Part shown: positions 31,621-44,832 of the stretch, in pieces
Numbering within the stretch: position 1 is the stretch's first letter
Layout: each line of letters starts with the position of its first letter
Assembly: GCF_002127325.2 (NCBI RefSeq)
Contig: NC_035444.2
Coordinates: forward strand, 40,475,379-40,539,378
Source of the DNA: Helianthus annuus
Lineage: Eukaryota; Streptophyta; Magnoliopsida; Asterales; Asteraceae
Reading direction: 5' to 3'
DNA: 64,000 nucleotides
Notes under the pieces: generated by a model
Database searches by the model: none
Told to the model about the DNA's origin: nothing
Seen by the model: the letters and a program-made list of their open reading frames with translations, nothing else
Position numbers and translations under genes: made by a program

Positions 31621-32274
31621 TCTTTTATATATGACTATACAACTATCTATATCAACCAACATAAATGTTTACTTTAAATTAAACTAGTGGGTTTTCTTAT
31701 GTTTCGAGGCGGTTTTTCGATGGGTATCAGTTCGGTTAATTACAATACTATTACGATATGGACACTCGATATAACAATCAAAAGATATAAAAACGAATAC
31801 AGGTGCGAATACAACTCCGTTTTCGACTAAATTTAGTCACAACCAACTAACGGTTTTACTAGTACAAATGTTGTTCATATGGTATTGGTTTGTTGTCACG
31901 ACATGGGTAGGAACATCGAGAAAAACATAAAAATGAATACCAGTACATATGTTGTTTGTATGATATCGGTTTGGGTCACCACAATAAAGAATGAAAACTC
32001 AATTATATTTGTTTAGTTTGTTTTCTAATAAAATTTTCAGAGAAATTGTTATAAAAATGGTGTAACTGTACATTATTAATTAATATAACAAAAATGGTAA
32101 ATCGTGTCACTTGTATAATACTAATTGTTGGATATTAGAACTGAATTACACAAATTTAGGGATGGCAGAAATACCCGAGTCCGACGGGTATACTCGAAAC
32201 CCGACATAAATGGGACGGGTATACCCGATACCCGACGGGTATTGGGCCAGGTATGGGATTAGTTTTAAAACTTT
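31621..32274. other. Intergenic spacer
   Basis: No gene. Old low-copy-looking sequence, with a run of ACCCGACGGGTATACCCG words at 32170-32250 that resembles a decayed repeat common in plant intergenic DNA. Confidence 0.4.
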
Positions 32275-33357
32275 GTTGAAGTTGCCACTCGATCGAGCTG
32301 TCACCCGACCGGGCTGCCACTCGACCGACCAGCCACTTATTCCCCTTTCCATTTATGGAAACCCTATAAATACCCCATATGTCAACCTCACTTGATGTTG
32401 ACAGCTCTCTCTCTCTGCCAACTCGTTCCAGCCGCTATTTCTTCAGATTTCTCACGATTCTTGTAAGTTTTCCACCTAAATCTTGTACTTTCTTGATCTA
32501 AACGCACTCCTACACCTTTCTATCTTTTGAATTTTAACTTTTAACCGTGAAATCACTAGATTTGAGGTGTTCTAGGATGATGTCATCATGGTGTTCTTGG
32601 GAATTTCATGTTTTGGCTTCAATCCACCAAGAACAAATTAGATCTGAACGATTTCCACATGAATAACCAAAGATCTTTCATAGATCTGAACATATTCATG
32701 GTGAAAAGGATTGAAAGATGGTTTTCCAACTTTCTTTCAACTCTTTTACACTTAATGCACTCAAGACCGATAGAATCGGAGCTTGTTCTAACCTTCTACT
32801 CCTTCTTGATGATGTGTTGGTTCAAGATCTGGAATCTATCCATGAGAATACGATTATTGGGTTAAGCATGAACCACCCTCACGAACCTGTGAACGAGTCG
32901 GATTTGGGTGATTCCGGTCCGATCGGGTCACAAGGGTCTTGACGAGATTCTGTTGCTTAGCACGAAGTCACAACGTCTCGAGAAAACGCAAATTACCAAA
33001 ACATCCAAGTGAAGAAGACGATCAGGTCGTCTGGGACGGATTGCCGTCCGACCGGATTGCCGTCCGATCGGACAGCCACCCGATCGGATTGCACCTTGGG
33101 TCCCACACTTAACATTTATTTCAATATTTGAGGTTTTGAACATTGAACGGATTGTCGTCCGATCGGATTGCCACCCGATCGGATTACCACCCGACCATGT
33201 GATGTTTTGACTTCAACACTTAAACAATTCTCAACATGTTCTATGCATACGGGTTGCCACCCGATCAGATTGTAATCTGATCGAGTGACCGTCCTGCTGT
33301 GAACTTGTTCTCAAAACTGAGAAGCCTCGCCAATCGGATCACCGTCCGATCAAGCTG

Positions 33358-33846
33358 TGTAGGATCGAATTTGGACCCAATTGAGTCTATCAGAAGAACT
33401 ATTCCTGATTTGAACGACGGAAACAGACAAATCAAGTTCACTTCACCGAATATTCACTTTAAACTGTTGATTCTATTGATTGAATGACGTTTACAATTGA
33501 CTCAACACTTCGGCAGCACTTCGTGGCAAACCGGAAGACATTTATTCACCTAAAACTATGATTTCGCTCCAAGCTACACACATATATATAGTCGGCCTGA
33601 TTCCGCTCCAACATGTACAAGCGGAATCACCATCAGGAGCGGAATCAGGTGATACCTTTTCGGGCGAAATCAGATCCTAGACTCTTCGGGCGAAATCAGC
33701 TAGATAAGAGGTTTCGCTCCAAATGACAAGATGTCATTTGGGGCGGAATCACTTCTAAATACAATATCTTGGATTCTGTGCCCTGTTCTAGCCTATTCTA
33801 CTCTAGACTCGATACAAGACGTAGACGACAGACGGATGCACCAACA
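33358..33846 (-). repeat. Sirevirus-like 3' LTR (left copy)
   Basis: 489 bp with the word GCGGAATCA and its inverted form TGATTCCGC repeated, and a TATA-like CTATATATATGTG on the minus strand near 33580-33595. Ends CCAACA where the other copy has CCTACA. Confidence 0.88.
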
Positions 33847-35862
33847 AACTCCCCCTCGGATGTTGACGGAGTCTTCAGTGTCGAGTCTTCGCGTCTTCAG
33901 TCTTTATCAGTCTTCTGGGCTTTTCTTTGAAGTATTTGACGCTGTAAGCATTCTCAATTTCTATCTTCTCTTTCTCTTTCATCACCAACAAACTTCTTCC
34001 CTCGGATGTTGATCTCTTCAATCTTCATCAGTAGAATCAATTTCAGGATCAGAACCTGATTCTTTGCAACTCAGACTCCCCCTCTCAATCAGCTGGGATC
34101 GCAGTCTGGCTTTCACAAGTTCAGCATCCGTTCCAAGATCATGACCTGGCTCTCCTCCAGCTCAGGTTATCTGCATAATTTCTACCTTAAACATAAGTTT
34201 TATGAAATAAATCTTTAATTCACTCAGACACCACTAGAAACATCATAAAATGGTCTAACATCTAGTCTCTGATGAACCACTTGCAAGAATATTCCTTTTT
34301 TAACAACATCTGATGACCACTTGAACAATTTAAACTCTTAAACATACTCTCCCAAACCAACTGTCGTCATGTTTAGCACTTTGGAATTTTGAAAATCAGC
34401 TCTTCAACACCAGTTGTCGAAAATCTTTTTGAATTTTCAAAAAATTTATGCTAAAACACACTTAAAATCTTTTTGAGATTTTTTAATATAAAGAATGCAG
34501 TAACGAAATATATACATACAATATTTTTATGAGTTTGTGTAAGAGGATCATATCAATTTCTGAGACATATCACCAACACCATTAAGCTTCATTTCATTTT
34601 AAGTTCTAAACAATTCATCTAGATTGTCAGTATATTGATCCACTTAAATTTTCATACAAAGTTCAACTGTTCCGAGATATGTGATTAATGTCTTAAGGAC
34701 TTAAACTTATTCGCGTGTCCCACCACTTGAATATACTCCCGTATGCAGATCCCAATATTCAGTTTTACAGGTGAGTATACCTAGATGATATCTGTAAGGG
34801 GTTAGATGCGAAACCGTGAGAGCTCATGTCAGAACTTCCGTTCAGCAGAGAGATGACGGTTCGACTTAAGGTGTGTCCCCTTTAGAGGATCTTTTGTTTC
34901 AACAGCAATGACTATCAATTTTATTGTTTCATCAATTTGCTGAGGGCGGTGCTATATTTCAAGCTTTTGCGAAAAGTATTATACGGGGACTAGGTCAGTA
35001 TTTCCATACAGCAGAAGTCCCGGGATAATACCCCAGATATCACTAAGCATAAAGACCTAGTATCTCAGAAAGAGAGACCTTTCAAACAAGATTTCGGGGG
35101 TTACCCATATATCCAAGAAGTTGTTCCCCACGAACTAAGCAAGTTTGAATTTAGATTTATATCTCGTCACAATCTACTAAATGTGTAAAAACCTACTAAC
35201 ACATCCTTAATGAGATTGTTTATCACATTTTTACTTTCCATTTCTTTAGCATGTTGTGACAGTCCACTGATGTACTATCATTTCCTCTTTTATACAACGA
35301 AAACTCATTTTTGAATTTCATCATGTTTTTGGCTTTTTCAAATTTTCTAATGTTTTTGGATTTTCTGAAATTTTCTACTCCCCCTAAAATGCAAACACAT
35401 TAAAGAAAATTGAAAACAAACTGTACAGAAAATTTACAACCAATATCAAATCGCCTCAATTCGCCATTCACTTGGCATAAACAATCAGAACTCCCCCTAT
35501 CAACAAACTATTTTCCCATTTAGATTTCAAAACACTTAAGTTTGTTTTAATCAAAATGGTTTTTCCGGAAAATAAGTTTGGATGATTTTACCACTTGTAG
35601 GTATACCATTAATAGGTTCGGGGATGTGGTTCATCATGTTGTCTTTCAACCACTTGTAGGAAAATGCAAGTACAAATTAATGTCCTTGATTTACCATATG
35701 CAAGTATGCATAATCAAATCTTCTTACCACTTGTAAGTAAAACACAAACAAACCTTTTTACCTCCTGTACAATGACATTACCGAATAAATCTTCTCAAGA
35801 AAGATGCCGATTCATGCTCCACGCTTACCAACCTGGGAGCTCCGGCAAGTTAGGTTTTCCTA
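33847..35862 (-). other. Sirevirus-like 3' non-coding region with repeated purine tracts
   Basis: About 2 kb with no gene. On the minus strand, AGGGGGAGT-type tracts occur near 33850, 34078, 35382 and 35491; the one at 33847-33860 touches the LTR and would be the real primer. Weak repeats of CCACTTG are spread through it. Confidence 0.7.
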
Positions 35863-38800
35863 TTCGAAGAAAATATCCACCCAAGTCTGACCAGCCTTGG
35901 GTGTCACCGAGTCATCACCACTCGGTTTCTTACCTCCTCTCTTTTTCTCATAGAACTCTTTAACCCCTTTGACTTTGCGGTCAATCATCTTACCAAAGAT
36001 ATGTTTTACCTTGGGGTTAAAGGCCTTCTCCACATCAAAAACCTGCTTATCATTATAAAATTGGTTAGAAATTTCAACTTTCCAATTTTCTTCTTATAGT
36101 TTTCAGCCCGAAGTGATGGAAAATTGTCATCATCTACAGCCGGACCTGATTTTTCATATTTCAAAATAGCTTCGCTTTTTGAATCAACCTGTGGCTCCTC
36201 TGATTTTATGGAATCAGATTCATCACCAGGAGATAGCTCCTGTGATTTTGACCTATCAGAATCATCGCTAGAGCTTTCAACAGACTTCTTAACAACCCAT
36301 TTCTGATTGTCAGATTTAGCTCTTTTCTTGTAAAATTTGTTTGAACATTCACCAGTTTCAAAAATTGAATTTTTGAACAGTTTGGTTCTATCAAGTGGTG
36401 GTTCAAACTCAATAACTTTGTTCTTCAGTTTACGAGATACTCCCTGTTTTGGTGCTATTGCCTTAGAACAATCTCTGGCAATATGTCCAACAGTGTTGCA
36501 TTGGAAACAGGTTCTCGTATCTTTCTTCTGCTCAGCCATCTTCTTCATTTCATCTTGCTTCTTTGCAAGGAACTTACTGTTTGACCGTCTCCGGAATTCT
36601 TTCTTTTCTTCTTCCTCTGAGCTAGTTCCTGAAACAAATGTCATCTTTGATTTAAAATCTCGAACATATTTTTCATTTTTCTGTTTTTCTGTTGGAATAA
36701 ATCCAAGACCTTTCTTTTTGAAATTACAGTTATGTTTTGGTTTCTTTTGAAAACCTGAACCATAACTATAACTTTTTTTCTTGTTCAACCTTTGTTGAAC
36801 TCTTGAGGTGTAAGATTTAGGTTTACCATTAAGATTTAAATCTTTTACTCCCTCCGTCCCATATTAAGTGTCCAATTTTGACTTTTCAAGTCTTTTTCTT
36901 TCAATCTTGACCGTAAATATCTTAGAGATAAATGTAATAATCCCTTTCCTTTAAAGGAATACAATCTTACCACCGTAAATCCAATTCATTCATATATTTT
37001 ATATCAAATGTTACGTAACACACACAAAAAAAATCTACGGTCAAAGTTGAAAGAAAAAGACTTGGTAATTCAAAATTGGACAATTAATATGGGACGTAGG
37101 GAGTATTTTAGAAATATTAATTTCTGTAAGTTTGAAAACCTTTTTGATCAATTCATTTTTGACACCTCTTATTGGAAATTCCTCATCAGAATATAATTTG
37201 TCAGAATCATTCAAAGTGTAAGCAACTTTAAACGGTTCAACATCCAAATTAGATTTTGATAACAGGAATTCTTTGTCATAAACTATTTTGCCCTGTTTTT
37301 GTGTTTGACCCGGAGTGCTTAACTCAGACTTTGACTCTGAACTAGACTCCGACTTTGACTCCTCAGTTTCATCGTTATCTAACACATGATCCACGACTTT
37401 CTTCATTAATTGAGATTGTTGATCAGTGTCGGACGATGTAAACACGACATCTATACTTTCTGGTAGATTGACTGAGGACTCTGACTCCCACTGTAAATTT
37501 GTCGTCTTTTGGACTCTTTCAGAATTTGGATTTCTAGAAAAATATCCATTTTCTAGCGGGGGTGGACACTTGTTGCAACTGACACCTTGTTTCTTACCAG
37601 ATGCCGTCTCTTCAGTGTCTTTCTTCTTTTTAGTCTTTTTCACTGGAGTCTTTTCTTCAATCTTTTCTTCTGAAACTTTCTTTTCTTCAGTTACATCATT
37701 GTCCTCAAATGCCTTCAAGCTTTCAGCCGTCGGATAATTCCTGTCAATGACATAAGACGAACATGAGTAACTTTTCAACAAACGATTAACTCTTTCAGTT
37801 TCAATCCTCTGAAGTTCCAGTTTTTGTTCAAGAGCAGCACACTTCTCGATATAATTGTTCACAACTTTTTGCTTGACCATGAACGCTCCTTGAAGTGTCT
37901 TCATCGCTGTTTCCTGCTCTTCCCTTGTGTCATTATACATGTTCCTTGCTTTGTTCAACACGTCATACGACTCTTTCAATCTGTTCATGTTGTTAAGCAT
38001 TTCACTGGTTTTCTTTTTCAGAATTACACAAGTTTCACAGCTCACTTTCATTTCACTAGCATCAACTTTTTCATCAACTATGAACTTTGGAAATTCTTTT
38101 ACTTTTCTTCTCACTACCAGTACATCTTCATCATCACTGCTGACCGGTGCCTTTACCTTTTTCTGCTTAACTTTTTCATCCTCGCTGTCACTTTTTGCCA
38201 ACATCTTCAAATGATCTCTCATTTGTTTAGCATAGTACTCAGTGCTATCATCATCACTTTCTTCTTCTATTTTGGCAACAAAAGCTTTGTGAACTGGAGT
38301 GTTGTTAGGAAATAATCATCCCAAGTAAAATTCTCCCAACTAAACCCCTCGGGTAGCTTTTCATCATCTTGATTGATCACACAAGCTTTTTCATCAGCTG
38401 ATATATATATTTATTCCAGTTAAATGGTTTCTTTTCATTTTTATTAACCACACAAGCTCTCTTTCCAGAATCTTCAATCACATTTCTTCCATGTGCAGTT
38501 TGAGCTTGATGTTGATGTTGTTGAGATGGTTGTTGAGCAACTTGATGGTAGATGGCTTTTCGGTAGTAATCATTGTTGTTGTTGAAAGGATTCTAAGCTC
38601 CACTTGCTTCGCGGTTGGTGCACTCCCTCTTGAAGTGACCTTTCTCCCTGCAACGAAAACAAGTGACTTTAGATTTGTCAAAACCCAAAGTAGAAACATT
38701 AGCCTCATGAAGATCATCTATCCCTGTGATCTGCTTGAATTTCTCAGCTCTCCTTAACACGCTGGCCAAACACCATTTTATGTCCATCAGCTCCATTTCT

Positions 38801-39893
38801 TCAACATCTATCTGGTCGTAATCCTCCTTTGTAAGCATAGGATTCCCGATACGACCTGCAACAAAACTACTATAATATTCTAAAACCATTCCCAACAAAT
38901 ACATTTGATTTTTAGCAACTTCATCTGAATAATCTTGATCATTCTCAAGATTTAATACAATATTGCATTGAAGTTTTCTCCCATTCTTTGTCACTGAAAT
39001 GTTTGGATCGAAAGATGGAAATGATGAGAAACTTGTTTTGCTGCTTGATCCTGTTGATGAACTTCCAGAAGAATTCTTGGCATTGTAAGCAGTTTCCACT
39101 TTTGGAGATAAATTTGTGGATTCTCATTCACCCCTGCTTTGTAGTACAACCCGATATCTTGTTCACCATCGAAATCCTTCATTCTGACTATCTTTCTTTG
39201 TTCCATCTCTTGAGCTTCCAACTTCTCAATGAATTTGCTCAAGGTTAACATGCTAAATCCTTTCTTGTTACTGAGCATCATCAAGTATGTGCCCCAAATC
39301 TCATGAGGTAATGCATCTGCAAGCTTCTCTATCAGTTCTTCATTATCTTTGTTGATACTGACTCTCCTCATGTTTACTAACAAATTACAGTATCTCTCTA
39401 TAATCTGCTTTGTACTCTCATTCTTCAATCCACGAAACAAATCAAATTCCTTCTTCAAGAGTGATTTCTTGTTTTTGATCATTTCCTGACTACCGAAAAA
39501 CTTTGATTTAAGAGCTTTCCAGATAGAATAAGAACTTCCGTTATGCTGCAATAAGACCATAATATCCTCTTTCACAGCTTGTTGTAGCAGACTTAACATC
39601 ATCTTCTCATTTTTGTATTTCTTTTTGTCATCTGCACTCATATCCTTGATCGCAACTTCCTCTTCATCGTCATTTAACGGTCTCACATACTTTGTCTCAA
39701 CACACTCCCAAGCGTCTAGGTAATTAGCTTGTACCCAGTTTTCAAAACGACCTTCCCAACCCTTATATTCTTCAATGTTCATGAGCTTAGGCGGTTTTTG
39801 CATTGTTCCCGTTTCGTTTTCTAGCATTGTGTTCTGTGCAATAGTGATTGGGGTAACCGGTGTTGCGAATGCATTGTAAAAATCTTCGTCCAT
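35863..39893 (-). pseudogene. Long gag-like polyprotein with two zinc knuckles and a coiled coil, frameshifted
   Basis: Starts MDEDFYNAFATPVTPITIAQ at 39893. A retroelement capsid-like part follows (MNIEEYKGWEGRFENWVQ, SIWKALKSKFFGSQEM), then knuckle CFRCREKGHFKREC near 38625-38670. An acidic and lysine-rich coiled coil comes next (MNRLKESYDVLNKARNMY), then a second knuckle CFQCNTVGHIARDC near 36460-36505. It ends WVDIFFE and stop at about 35863, with no protease. Lesions: a frame change near 39095, a TAG after REASGA near 38594, further breaks at 38290-38590, a Stowaway insertion, and a frame change near 36060. Knuckles at both ends of a coiled coil are unusual for a Copia gag. Confidence 0.75.
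36848..37103. mobile_element. Stowaway MITE (Tc1/Mariner)
   Basis: 256 bp, left end CTCCCTCCGTCCCATATTAA and right end the inverted TTAATATGGGACGTAGGGAG, with TA on both sides (36846-36847 and 37104-37105). The classic Stowaway end CTCCCTCCGT is clear. It interrupts the gag-like gene between ...LTEINISKIL and KDLNLNGKPKSY. Confidence 0.92.
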
Positions 39894-40319
39894 TTTTCAG
39901 ATTTCAAAAATTTCACAAAACAGCCTTGGTTCAAGCGAAATCAACAATTTAAGTGGGATCACTGTTTGGAGCGGAATCAACAAGTAAGTTGGAGCGGAAT
40001 CAACAAGTAACTTGGAGCGGAATCAACAAGTAACTTGGAGCGGAATCACGTAATAACTTTGGAGCGGAATCACTGTGACGTCATGTTTTTCTCGAACTCA
40101 TTTCAAGCGGAAACACAATTATGTCAGGTTCTAATTCGAATTTGCTGTTGAAACTTTCAAGGCTTTGTTAGATACTAATTCCGAGCAACATGTACCAAAA
40201 TCAGATCAATTCGACAACTTTTTCCCGGTCAATTTGCAAAGGATAGTGTAGAAAGTGTAGAAAAACATAATTTTCGGATGAATTGGCAAGAGCTCTTACT
40301 CCTTAGCTCTGATACCACT
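39894..40319 (-). repeat. Sirevirus-like leader with GGAGCGGAATCA words and primer site
   Basis: Between gag and the right LTR. Tandem words (C)TTGGAGCGGAATCAACAAG at about 39967, 39990, 40013 and 40036, plus further AGCGGAATCA copies; the word also occurs in the LTRs in both orientations. The iMet primer site TGGTATCAGAGC is on the minus strand at 40306-40317. Confidence 0.85.
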
Positions 40320-40809
40320 TGTAGGATCGAATTTGGACCCAATTGAGTCTATCAGAAGAACTATTCCTGATTTGAACGGCGGAAAACAGACAAATCAAGT
40401 TCAATTCACCGAATATTCACTTTAAACTGTTGATTCTATTGATTGAATGACGTTTACAATTGACTCAACACTTCGGCAGCACTTCGTGGCAAACCGGAAG
40501 ACATTTGTTCACCTAAAATTATGATTTCGCTCCAAGCTACACACATATATATAGTCGGCCTGATTCCGCTCCAACATGTACAAGCGGAATCACCATCAGG
40601 AGCGGAATCAGGTGATACCTTTTCGGGCGAAATCAGATCCTAGACTCTTCGGGCGAAATCAGCTAGATAAGAGGTTTCGTTCCAAATGACAAGATGTCAT
40701 TTGGGGCGGAATCACTTCTAAATACAATATCTTGGATTCCGTGCCCTGTTCTAGCCTATTCTACTCTAGACTCAATACAAGACGTAGACGACAGACGGAT
40801 GCACCTACA
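40320..40809 (-). repeat. Sirevirus-like 5' LTR (right copy)
   Basis: 490 bp, one base longer than the left copy because of an extra A near 40383, with about ten further differences by eye (for example GTGCCCTG preceded by CC versus CT). Followed by AGCTG. Confidence 0.88.
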
Positions 40810-41829
40810 AGCTGCCGTTCGATCGACCGGCCTGAAAGGTAGAGATACTTCTCTATTTTTAAAATGCTACAACGAAAACTTCAAAAGACAAGCCATCATA
40901 CACAAACACATCCATCCCAAACGAGATGACAACCCAATCAAGTGGCCACCCGATCGGATTACCACCCGATCGGATTACCGTCCGATCCTTGGTTCACCTT
41001 GCACTGTTTTACGTGCCGCTTATCTTTTGTGCTATCCTTCTGATCAGGCTAATCTTGCTTTCTAGAGCTCCCTTCAATCCATCATCGCCGTGAGTATACT
41101 CGATCCATTTTTGCTGTATGCACTTTTGGTTGTTACATACGTTACTTATTCTAAATCACATCGAACACACTACGCTATACTTTAACGCTAACTGTTACCG
41201 CATGTTATACGTGACTTAATGAATGCTTGTTTGTTATGTTTACACATGGAATGTTGTCTGCCTGCCTTAGCAACGATAGTACTATAGTTTGGACTCAGCA
41301 CCTGTTCATTCAGGGGTTGTTAAGGACAATTTGTTACATGGCTCACATTGGTGAGTGTGTATTACGAAATGCCTTGGGCAGTCAACCCGCAGTCATTGGT
41401 ATCGATAGGTTCATGTCGATAACTAACGTGCTTCATTTCACACTGTGTACGTGCTAGTTATGCGTAATCGATTTCGAACTCTATTATATCTATTAAACTT
41501 GTATGCTCACCTTTACACTATGTGTATTGACCTTTACTTTAACGTATATGGCAGGTGCTTAAGATGTTTATATGCTTGGCTTGCTGTGAAATCGAGGCTA
41601 GGAAAGGTCTAGAAACAAATAAACGAATTGTCTATATTTGAAATTTGAGTTGTCGGAACAGAACAATTTGACTGGATTTTATCTATAATAATTGTATTAC
41701 TTTTTATGTCATGGTATGGGACATGATGCTTTAAATAATTGGTAATTATAGTTGTTATGGAAACTTCTGGACAATCTGTTTCGCTCAGTGCCACGCCCCG
41801 ATGTTTCCGCCATCGGTTGGGGTGTGACA

Positions 41830-43117
41830 TACAATAAGGCATAAGTGCACAAATTCATTTCGGAAAGTCAAATTTTATAATCATTCGACAATTCACAAAT
41901 TCAATTCAAATGCACGACAATTATCAAAGGTTTCAAATACTAAACAATTTGTCACAAAATCAAATGCAAATACAAATGAATAAACCCTAGAAATTCTTAC
42001 AAGAATCTATACCGGGGTGAAACCGAAGAGACTAGCCGTTCATGGTCGAAGAGGCACGATCACCGGAGGATGAATATGAGCACCGAACCATAATCTTGAG
42101 TCTTGAAGGAGAGTTGAGGGTTAGAGGTTAGGGTTTGGATGGTGGAGAATGGATGAAGATGAAGTAGTTTTTCCCTTTTTTTTTCAAATGAATGGGAGTT
42201 GAAGGAATAACAAAGTGTAACTCCCCCTTTTCCAAAATTGACTTTTTCTCTAAAAAATCCCGTTTTTACCAATCAGCCAGTGTGCAGCAGATAATGCGGC
42301 AGTTTCTGGCCTTTCAAAACCATATATTTTAATTCGTCTCGTCGAGCTACCCAAAATGCATATATTATAAGCCCCGAAACTCATTTGATAAGCCAAAATG
42401 AAGTTTGGACTGTTTCTGGCGTAGAGTTCAGCTCAGTTTTGCCTTTTTTTTTGCATTTTCTTCAATTATGTTCTCTCTAGCATCCGCCCAAAGCTTCAGT
42501 AACTCTCCAAAATGCACATTAAACCCGCCAATGCCTGCAAAACACAAACCATATCAAAGTAGTGTATTCTAGAAAGTAACTTCGTGTAATTAATCGAAAT
42601 TAAAACCATTAAGCTAAGGAATTTTACCAACCCATCACCCGTGAGGGTGCAACTTCGAGGCAAATGTTTGATTTTTGTACGATTTAGTCCATATACTTTC
42701 TATATTCGATGTTTTAAGAGGTTTTCATGCCATTTTATGCATATTAGACATAATCCAAGGTATGTTGTGTACGTTAATCATAATCTAAAGATAAAACGAG
42801 TATGGACATGTATATTTGTTGTAAATAAGTGTCTTTTTTCACATAAATCGAGTATATAGATCATAAGTTTGCAAGTTGACATTTTTTTGCACAAATTGTT
42901 AATAAAGTATCACATGAATAATATTTTTGAACGTATGAACATGTATGAAACGTATATAACATAAATGTAACGAAAATGCGAATTTCATTATGATCCAAGT
43001 CTCGAATTTTGTAACGATTACAACGAAATAATGAATACAATAGTACAAAGTTACCAAATATAGAATTACAAACAAAGGTTTCTAAATATAGAAAGTATGA
43101 AAACGCAGGGCGTTACA
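41830..43117 (-). repeat. Gypsy-2 LTR, minus strand
   Basis: On the minus strand it begins TGTAACGCCC at 43117, directly after a purine tract AGGAGGGGAGAC (43118-43129). Its far end is near 41823-41830, where TGTGACA is shared with the neighbouring LTR, so the exact border is unresolved. AT-rich; no gene. Confidence 0.65.
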
Positions 43118-43129
43118 GTCTCCCCTCCT

Positions 43130-44221
43130 TTAGGAAATTTCGTCCCGAAATTTAGGAAGAAGTAGCAAAGAGTTGTGGGTACTTGGTCTTCATATCACTT
43201 TCGAGTTCCCAAGTAAATTCAGCGCCACGTTTTCCTTCCCATCGAACCTTAACGATAGGAATTTGACTGCGCCTCAGTTTCTTGATACCTCGGTCCATGA
43301 TTTCGATGGGTTTCTCTACAAAATGCAAAGTGTCGTTGATTTAGAGATCTTAGAGAGGAACATGAAGTCCTTCTTCAACTAGACACTTCTTGAGATTCGA
43401 GACATGAAACGTCGGATGAACGTTGTTGAGTTCTTGAGGTAAATCGAGTCGATATGCCACCTTGCCAATCCTCTCGAGTATCTTGAAAGGACCAACATAG
43501 CGAGGGGCAAGTTTTCCCTTTTTACCAAAACGAACTACTCCTTTCCAAGGTGATACTTTGAGTAGGACATGGTTACCAACGTTAAATTCCAATGGCTTGC
43601 GTCGTTTGTCAGCATAGCTCTTTTGTCGACTTCTAGCCTTGAGTAAGTTGTCACGGATTTGAAGAATCATATCCGTTGTTTCTTGTATGAGCTCAGGGCC
43701 AGTAAATTGTTTGTCACCAATCTCATGCCAGCTAATAAGAGATCGGCATTTGCGACCATACAATGCCTCGAAAGGAGCCATTTGAATATTGGAGTGGTAT
43801 ATATTATTGTACGAGAATTCGATCAATGGTAAACGCACATCCCAACTACCACCAATGTCGATGACACAAGAACGGAGCATGTCCTCTATGGTTTGGATAG
43901 TACGTTCAGTCTGTCCATCCGTTTGAGGATGAAAGGCTGTACTAAGATTCAAATGAGAACCCATAGCAGACTGGAAAGTTTGCCAAAGACGTGAAGTGAA
44001 ACGACCATCACGGTCAGAAATGATGTCGAGAGGAATACCATGACTACATATGATTTCGTCAGTGTAGAGTCGAGCAAGTCGTTCAACCTTGAAATCTTCT
44101 CGAATATGAAGGAAATGAGCGGATTTGGTCAGACGATCGATAATCACCCATATGCTATCGTGACCAGAAGGCATACGAGGAAGTTTGGTTATGAAGTCTA
44201 TAGCAATGCTATCGTGAACAT
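43130..44221 (-). pseudogene. Gypsy-2 pol fragment: integrase core to chromodomain-like end
   Basis: Truncated at the right near 44221 within the start of the integrase core (IAIDFITKLPR). Includes SAHFLHIREDF, IISDRDGRF (catalytic D), HPQTDGQTERT (catalytic E), ALYGRKCRS, the GPF motif RYVGPFKILERI and a C-terminal IPIVKVRWEGKRG block. Stops occur after GLHVPL near 43350. The upstream pol, gag and 5' LTR are missing. It is a close relative of Gypsy-1 and Gypsy-3. Confidence 0.88.
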
Positions 44222-44791
44222 CTAGAGAGAGAGAAAGTGTGAGCTTAGAAAGAGAAACCTAGGGTGTAGATCGTAGTGATCTAAACCAGGTTGTAGTAGA
44301 TGTATACTCTTTCGGTCTTTGATGACTATTGAATGAAAGAGTTTATCCTATTTCTTGTTCTTTTACACTTTCTATTATTTATGTTTTACGTCTTGATCAA
44401 GTGCAATGTTTTCGGTGTTTGCCATCATTGTAGAAGGTCTCTGGGGACCTAATAATCATCGCATCTTTTCTAAACCCAATATAGCTCCAAAATGTGGTAT
44501 GTCCCCTTAGTTGTTGAGAACATTTAACATAACCCAGATTACAGTAGGGAAAAATGAAATGAAGCATACGTTCTTAGCTAATGTCCTTGAAGCCATTGTT
44601 TATATAGCATTCATTGCTCCATCCTTTAGATCACTATGTTGCATCCAAGTGCCACCAAAACACACTATACCAATGAATCAATCTTATTGTAGACATATGA
44701 ATAAACTATAAACCTAAAACTAAAACTGCAAAGCAATAACCAAACACATCTGACAAAAATAATTGGGCCCCGCTTGCGGTATGCGCATATA

Positions 44792-44832
<41 letters not shown>

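Larger units (their letters stand above)
33358..40809 (-). mobile_element. Sirevirus-like Copia element, gag only
   Basis: LTRs 33358-33846 and 40320-40809 (TGTAGG to CCTACA) with AGCTG duplications at 33353-33357 and 40810-40814. An iMet primer site is beside the right LTR, so it is read on the minus strand. The interior has a long gag-like region (35863-39893) and no protease, integrase or reverse transcriptase. Several AGGGGGAGT tracts before the 3' LTR recall the repeated purine tracts described for Sireviruses. The LTRs are shorter than usual for Sireviruses, so the lineage is tentative; Copia membership rests on gag style and primer site. Confidence 0.8.
32275..41829 (+). repeat. Gypsy-type LTR (solo or remnant) split by the Sirevirus-like element
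   Basis: Without the nested element and one AGCTG this is about 2.1 kb. It has TATA CTATAAATAC at 32364-32373, arrays of CCGATCGG and CCACCCGATCGGATT words (32281-32335, 33050-33350, 40935-40990), a donor-like CCGTGAGTATA near 41086, and an end GGTTGGGGTGTGACA (41815-41829) like that of Gypsy-1. No primer site follows, so it is not a 5' LTR in place. The left boundary and target duplication are unresolved; the right end may overlap the Gypsy-2 LTR. Confidence 0.5.

Noticed and set aside
32608..33012. Frames of 74-85 codons downstream of the CTATAAATAC box
   Set aside because: They fall inside a Gypsy-type LTR; no motif or start context of a real gene.
37008..37196. 62-codon frame across the Stowaway element
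   Set aside because: Created by the MITE sequence on the strand opposite to gag; not a gene.
41227..41457. 76-codon frame at 41227
   Set aside because: Inside the U5-like part of the split LTR, without domain similarity.
41815..41835. Shared TGTGACA considered as proof that the split LTR and Gypsy-2 LTR are one element
   Set aside because: The two sides have opposite strand signals (plus TATA and donor on the left, minus purine tract and integrase on the right); TGTGACA is a common LTR end, so a shared border is more likely.
44511..44711. 66-codon frame and an antisense possible exon in the spacer
   Set aside because: No domain or convincing splice pattern; too short to support a gene.
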